From: Octadecabacter sp.
GTDB lineage: Bacteria; Pseudomonadota; Alphaproteobacteria; Rhodobacterales; Rhodobacteraceae
Assembly (NCBI GenBank): GCA_003533975.1
Contig: DQCL01000266.1
Span: forward strand, 1 to 10,320
Length of the DNA: 10,320 bases
Reading direction: 5' to 3'
Both the position numbers and the translations under genes were made by a program. Numbering within the stretch: the stretch's first letter is position 1; each line of letters begins with the position of its first letter. Shown in pieces: positions 6,887 to 10,320 of the stretch. Below the pieces are notes generated by a model. The model did no database searches, was not told where the DNA came from, and saw nothing but the letters and a program-made list of their open reading frames with translations.

Positions 6887-8835
6887 TGGTCCAGCCCATA
6901 GAAAGAGCGGGTCGCGCGGGCGTCTTCGTCCGAGATGTCAAAGTCCGCATCACCAAGGGAGCCGAGATTGACATAGAGGTGGTTGGCATCAAGGCAGTCC
7001 ATCAACACGCGCTTGGCGTCTTCCAGCGGAAGCGCGGCGAAGTCGCCCCCCTCTTTGATCGTGCTGTCGAAGGCGTTCAGGTCCACGTCATAGCGCAGAT
7101 AGCCGGTGGCTTGCATGTCGGTATGGATGGTTTGCAGCGCTGCTATGTCCGGGGCAGCTTCGATCCGGTCAGCGAAGGCGGAGTTGGAAGCCGCAAGTTC
7201 AGAATAGACAAACGATCCACCGCCTTTCCACTTCACAGTTTCGGAAACCCCACCTTGTTCGCCATTGACGACATTGTGCATCCGTTGCTTGGTCACGTCT
7301 TCGATGTAGTCCATTTGCTCGATTGCAAGCCAACGTCGCCCCATCTTGTGAGCAACAGCCGAGGTCGTCCCTGAACCTACGAAGAAATCCAGAACGATGT
7401 CGCCGTTGTTGGTGCCAATATGCAATATGCGCTCAATCAGTTTTTCAGGCTTGGGCGTAAAGTCGGATGCCGCATCTGCCCCAATGTGTGATTGCAACTC
7501 TTTCTTTGCTTGCTCATTCGTGCCTGCTTCCGAATGAGGCCACCATGTCCATGATTGAATTCCCTTTTCCTCTTTCAGATACAGCTTCTTGCGCGGCGCA
7601 TTCGTGTCTTTTGCTCCAAACCAAATGCGCCCATCATTGAATAGCTTCCAATATTCGGGTTCGGTCGCGCCCCAACAGCGGCCTTCTGGCGGCCAGTGTT
7701 CATCACCTGAAGGACTGACGACTTTATAAATCTGATCTTGCCTGCCCAATACGCCGTTCTTTTTCTTATTTTGGGCAGTGAAGTCCCGATGAACCCAATC
7801 ACCGTTTTTGTCGTTGTCGCGATTAGAGTATTCGGCGCGTTGCTTCTCAGTCAGCGGCAGTCGATTGGCCTTTTCCTCGAATACGGTTTTGTAAGTGCCA
7901 TTCTCGCGTTTGGTCGTGCCTACCGTCCTTGCAAAGACAAGGATGTTGTCGAACCCATCACCAAGAACCACGCGGTTATCCGGTGAAGTCCGCTTTTGCC
8001 AAGCAATATGCGCCACGAAGTTCTCACGCCCGAAAATCTCATCACCAAGTACCTTGCAGTAATGTGTTTCAGTCTCATCAAGCGTAATGAAAATCGCCCC
8101 GTCACGAGTAAGCAGTTCCCTAGCAACCTCCAAGCGGCTGCGCATAAACGTCAGCCATCCCGAATGGTTAAACCGATCATTGTAGCGAAAACCATCGCCC
8201 CCAGTGTTATAGGGCGGGTCGATATAGATCAGCTTTACCTTGCCCGCATAGCGCGCTTTTAACGAATGGAGCGCCAGCAGGTTGTTGCCCTTGATCAGCA
8301 GGTTATCGTCGTCTGACACTTCGCCTACGGGCTTGGCCTTGCCCTCTGCCACGGCCTCCGCATCCCAGCGTTCCCAGTCGGTCAGCACCTTGGATTCAAA
8401 CAGCCGCGTGATGTCGTCGGGGGCCAGCGTCGTGTTCCAGAACACCTCGTTGCGTCCCCGGTCCTCTTTCGTCATGCCGCCTTCCAGCACGCAATCCTTG
8501 TAGGGCCACACCAGCACCACGTCGCGCGACTGGCTCAGGTAATCACCGCGCCCATCCGTCAGGCCGATGCGGTTCTTGAAGGCGGTATAGCTGTCTGGCA
8601 GGAAGGCTTTGTTGGACACGAAATCCTGAAACTTTACCTTGTCGAACACCAGCGCGCCCGCGATTTCGGTGAAGAAATGCGCCTTGATCGTGTCGGACTG
8701 CATCAGCAGTTCCAGCAGCCGCGCGTCCATGTTCAGCGCCGCCTCGATCACCGCATTCTTGAGGATCGCCCCATCCGAGATGAACGCCTGTTCGGCTTGG
8801 AGAAGTGCGGTCAGGTCATCGAGAAGGTTCTGCAT
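6883..8835 (-). CDS. mod: Type III DNA N6-adenine methyltransferase, Mod subunit
   Basis: A 650-aa methyltransferase and specificity subunit that would transfer a methyl group from S-adenosylmethionine to adenine in a short asymmetric site and guide Res. The motif order is that of beta-class N6-adenine enzymes: catalytic DPPYNTGGDGF at 206-216 comes before the cofactor-binding LDFFVGSGTT at 482-491. The stretch about 270-450 between them holds the target recognition domain and sets specificity, which cannot be read from sequence. The length is usual for the family, and no simple repeats indicating phase variation were seen. The ATG at 8835 follows a poor ribosome binding site (GGGGGC). A 119-bp gap separates it from the integrase stop and contains no clear promoter, so the operon may have a weak promoter there or depend on integrase read-through. 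Confidence 0.96.
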   Translation of the reverse strand: MQNLLDDLTALLQAEQAFISDGAILKNAVIEAALNMDARLLELLMQSDTIKAHFFTEIAGALVFDKVKFQDFVSNKAFLPDSYTAFKNRIGLTDGRGDYLSQSRDVVLVWPYKDCVLEGGMTKEDRGRNEVFWNTTLAPDDITRLFESKVLTDWERWDAEAVAEGKAKPVGEVSDDDNLLIKGNNLLALHSLKARYAGKVKLIYIDPPYNTGGDGFRYNDRFNHSGWLTFMRSRLEVARELLTRDGAIFITLDETETHYCKVLGDEIFGRENFVAHIAWQKRTSPDNRVVLGDGFDNILVFARTVGTTKRENGTYKTVFEEKANRLPLTEKQRAEYSNRDNDKNGDWVHRDFTAQNKKKNGVLGRQDQIYKVVSPSGDEHWPPEGRCWGATEPEYWKLFNDGRIWFGAKDTNAPRKKLYLKEEKGIQSWTWWPHSEAGTNEQAKKELQSHIGADAASDFTPKPEKLIERILHIGTNNGDIVLDFFVGSGTTSAVAHKMGRRWLAIEQMDYIEDVTKQRMHNVVNGEQGGVSETVKWKGGGSFVYSELAASNSAFADRIEAAPDIAALQTIHTDMQATGYLRYDVDLNAFDSTIKEGGDFAALPLEDAKRVLMDCLDANHLYVNLGSLGDADFDISDEDARATRSFYGLDQ

Positions 8836-8954
8836 GGATGGTCGCCCCCGTGTTGGTCTTTTCGCCCTTTGTGCCTGACGGGACAGGGAAAATCCAGCGG
8901 CAAGAGTTTGCCTTTCGACGCAACCCGAAATTCAGGCGAAGTGTGGAATCTGGA

Positions 8955-10142
8955 CTATATGCCAAGAGAGATGATGTTGCGCCCAAGGTCGCAGGCAGTT
9001 GCGACGGCTTCCCAAGCCTCCATCAATTTCCGGCGCTTGTCGAACAAATCAGACCGGGCATAGGCCGCTTCCGCTTTGTCCTTGATCCCATGCGCCAGCG
9101 CCGCTTCGATCACCTCGCGGGGAAAGCCGGTCGTTTCACCCGCCCAATCGCGGAAGGTGGAGCGGAAGCCGTGGACGGTGATGTTGGTGCGGTCCATGCG
9201 ACGCAGGACGGCGGTCATGCTCATGTCGGAAATCGGTTTGCCGGGTTTCGCCTCACTGCCAAAGATCAGGGCATCGTCAGGCGTGCCCTCTGCGCGTTGC
9301 CCAAGCAGGGCCAAGACGGCGTCGGTCAACGGTACGCGGTGTTCCTTTGCCGCCTTCATCCGTCCCGCCGGAATGGTCCAGACTTTCGCGTCCAGATCGA
9401 CCTCGCCCCACGTCATGCCCCGCGTCTCGCCGGACCGCGCCGCTGTCAGGATGGTGAAGGCCAGCGCCCGCGCGGCTAAGCCTTCACGCTGGGCGAGGTC
9501 TGTCATGAAAACGGCAATCTGTGCATGGGGCAGCGCCGGGTGGTGTTTGACCGCGCGCACCTTTTTGGGCTTCGGCAAGAGGTGATCCAAATGCCCGCGC
9601 CAGCGCGCAGGGTTGTCGCCTGACCGGATTCCCAAAGCGGATGCGTAGTCGATCACAGCTTCGATGCGCTGGCGAACCCGGTTGGCAGTTTCGGGCTTTT
9701 CAGACCAGATCGGGGTGAGCGTGGAAATAACGTCCGCCGTCTCGACCCTAGCCACCTGTACCGCGCCGATCTTGGGGAAGACATAGGCCTCCAAAGTCGC
9801 CGTCCATTGTGCCGCGTGCTTGGCGTTTTTCCATCCGGGACGTTTGCTTTCAATCAGTTCAAGTGCCGCTTCGCGGAAGGTCTTGGGCTTTGCCTGCTGC
9901 TTCTTGGTGATCGGGTCTTCGCCTTCGGCAATCAGTCGCCGCGCTTCTGCCGCACGGTCGCGTGCCATGGCGAGACTGACGTCGGGGTATGGCCCAAGAC
10001 CCAGATCACGGCGGCGTCCTTGGACTTGGTAGCGAAGAACCCAAGAGCGTGTGCCCGAGGGCTTCACATAGAGGAACAGGCCGCGACCATCGCCGTGCCG
10101 TCCCGGTGCTGCGGCCTCCACTTTTCTGGCATTGAGCGGCAT
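8955..10142 (-). CDS. int: P4-type tyrosine integrase (DUF4102 arm-binding domain)
   Basis: A 395-aa integrase that likely catalyses insertion into the tRNA. The N-terminus (about 1-80, with GDGRGLFLYVKPSG, SWVLRY and LGLGPYPDVSLA) is the DUF4102 arm-DNA-binding domain of P4-like integrases. The core-binding domain spans about 85-190. The catalytic domain has R236 (AARSGE), a lysine near K263, H324-x-x-R327 (HGFR), H351 (ALAH) and nucleophile Y361 (AYARSDLF). Length is typical and nothing is broken. The frame has a stop shortly upstream, so the ATG at 10142 is the sensible start. Its weak GGGA ribosome binding site lies inside the tandem repeats at 10146-10169, so integrase bound to these sites could repress its own gene. 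It lies 154 bp from the right att core. Confidence 0.96.
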   Translation of the reverse strand: MPLNARKVEAAAPGRHGDGRGLFLYVKPSGTRSWVLRYQVQGRRRDLGLGPYPDVSLAMARDRAAEARRLIAEGEDPITKKQQAKPKTFREAALELIESKRPGWKNAKHAAQWTATLEAYVFPKIGAVQVARVETADVISTLTPIWSEKPETANRVRQRIEAVIDYASALGIRSGDNPARWRGHLDHLLPKPKKVRAVKHHPALPHAQIAVFMTDLAQREGLAARALAFTILTAARSGETRGMTWGEVDLDAKVWTIPAGRMKAAKEHRVPLTDAVLALLGQRAEGTPDDALIFGSEAKPGKPISDMSMTAVLRRMDRTNITVHGFRSTFRDWAGETTGFPREVIEAALAHGIKDKAEAAYARSDLFDKRRKLMEAWEAVATACDLGRNIISLGI

Positions 10143-10145
10143 GTC

Positions 10146-10169
10146 GTTCCCACATTTGTTCCCACATTT
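10146..10169 (+). repeat. Right tandem 12-bp repeats in the int leader, candidate arm-type sites
   Basis: GTTCCCACATTT occurs twice in perfect tandem (10146-10157 and 10158-10169), four bases upstream of the integrase start. The same TTCCCACA core with the same 12-bp period and orientation lies at 79-102 inside the other end. The placement suits integrase arm-type sites that may also serve as an operator on the int gene. Confidence 0.65.
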
Positions 10170-10219
10170 GATTCTGATTTAAGGCGGACGCGTGCGAACT
10201 TCAATGGGCGCACCCGGAT

Positions 10220-10239
10220 TTATTGCTATGTTATTGCTA
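10220..10239 (+). repeat. 11-bp-spaced direct repeat near attR
   Basis: TTATTGCTA occurs at 10220-10228 and 10231-10239, one helical turn apart, in an AT-rich patch (about 10217-10248) between the int leader and attR. Such phased repeats suit an Xis-type or other bending protein, and the AT-rich patch may include the integrase promoter. No clear -35/-10 pair could be picked. Confidence 0.4.
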
Positions 10240-10296
10240 AATAAATATGAACCGCGGCGAACTGATCGAGCGCTGGGCAAACGCGGGTTATACGGA

Positions 10297-10311
10297 CACC
10301 TCCTCCGCCAC
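10297..10311 (+). repeat. attR core, direct repeat of the tRNA 3' end
   Basis: CACCTCCTCCGCCAC matches the attL core at 10-24 exactly. The bases before it do not form a T-loop, so this is a copied tRNA end and not a second tRNA. Sequence from 10312 on should be host DNA that adjoined the tRNA before insertion; only nine bases of it are in the window. Confidence 0.78.
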
Positions 10312-10320
10312 CCACCCCAG

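Larger units (their letters stand above)
10..10311. mobile_element. tRNA-inserted integrative element carrying a type III restriction-modification system
   Basis: The element is bounded by a 15-bp direct repeat derived from the tRNA 3' end, has a P4-type tyrosine integrase next to the right boundary, and has matching tandem repeats inside both ends. Its cargo is a type III restriction-modification operon, two unrecognised coupled genes, and a second recombinase with two small DNA-binding proteins. All genes run on the minus strand. No replication, conjugation, phage structural or transposase gene is seen, so it resembles a compact genomic island or satellite-like defence cassette. Whether it still excises is not known; both recombinases look intact. 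Confidence 0.78.

Noticed and set aside
8899..8915. Short hairpin GGCAA/TTGCC with three T in the integrase-mod gap.
   Set aside because: A 5-bp stem with three T on the strand with no genes is too weak to call a terminator.
8805..9479. Plus-strand open frame opposite the integrase.
   Set aside because: It overlaps a clearly real minus-strand integrase and shows no domain or ribosome binding site of its own.
10247..10320. Open plus-strand frame starting with ATG (MNRGELIERW...) and running off the window through the attR core.
   Set aside because: It has no ribosome binding site and would begin in the element and continue into host DNA across the insertion point. The att repeat explains this stretch better, and too little is visible to support a gene.
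1..10320. CRISPR array, insertion sequence, toxin-antitoxin or retron elements.
   Set aside because: No regularly spaced repeats, transposase or DDE motif, toxin-antitoxin gene pair or reverse transcriptase motif was seen on either strand.

Overview
The window looks like a complete small integrative element of about 10.3 kb in the 3' end of a tRNA gene, probably tRNA-Ser. The host is most likely an alphaproteobacterium of the Rhodobacterales/Roseobacter type. That guess rests on the moderately high GC, the style of the proteins and the P4-type integrase, and there is no host core gene in view to confirm it. The left edge holds the last 23 bases of the tRNA (T-loop, acceptor strand, G discriminator, encoded CCA). 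A 15-bp piece of this tRNA end (10-24) recurs exactly at 10297-10311, which gives an attL/attR pair. Tandem 12-bp repeats containing TTCCCACA lie just inside both ends (79-102 and 10146-10169) and are good candidates for integrase arm-type sites.

All convincing genes are on the minus strand, so the element reads from right to left: P4-type integrase (10142-8955); type III restriction-modification operon mod (8835-6883) and res (6886-4262); an unrecognised, translationally coupled gene pair (4161-2938 and 2941-2123); an excisionase-like HTH protein (2041-1826); an HTH plus zinc-site protein (1816-1403); and a second, unrelated tyrosine recombinase (1168-128) ending close to attL.

The logic is a mobile defence cassette. 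The right-hand integrase, with its arm sites and att cores, probably moves the element. Mod and Res give host protection and phage restriction. The two unknown genes sit where accessory defence genes are commonly found, but their role is not shown by sequence. The left three-gene module (Xis-like, HTH/zinc, recombinase) is a second recombination and control unit, either a partner in mobility or the remnant of another element. No replication, conjugation, phage structural or transposase genes are present.

Regulatory structure is concentrated at 2042-2122 (a hairpin holding the ribosome binding site of the Xis-like gene and a perfect 12-bp inverted repeat), in the 234-bp gap 1169-1402 (a 14-codon ORF with a strong ribosome binding site and a terminator-like hairpin), and at 10143-10296 (integrase leader).
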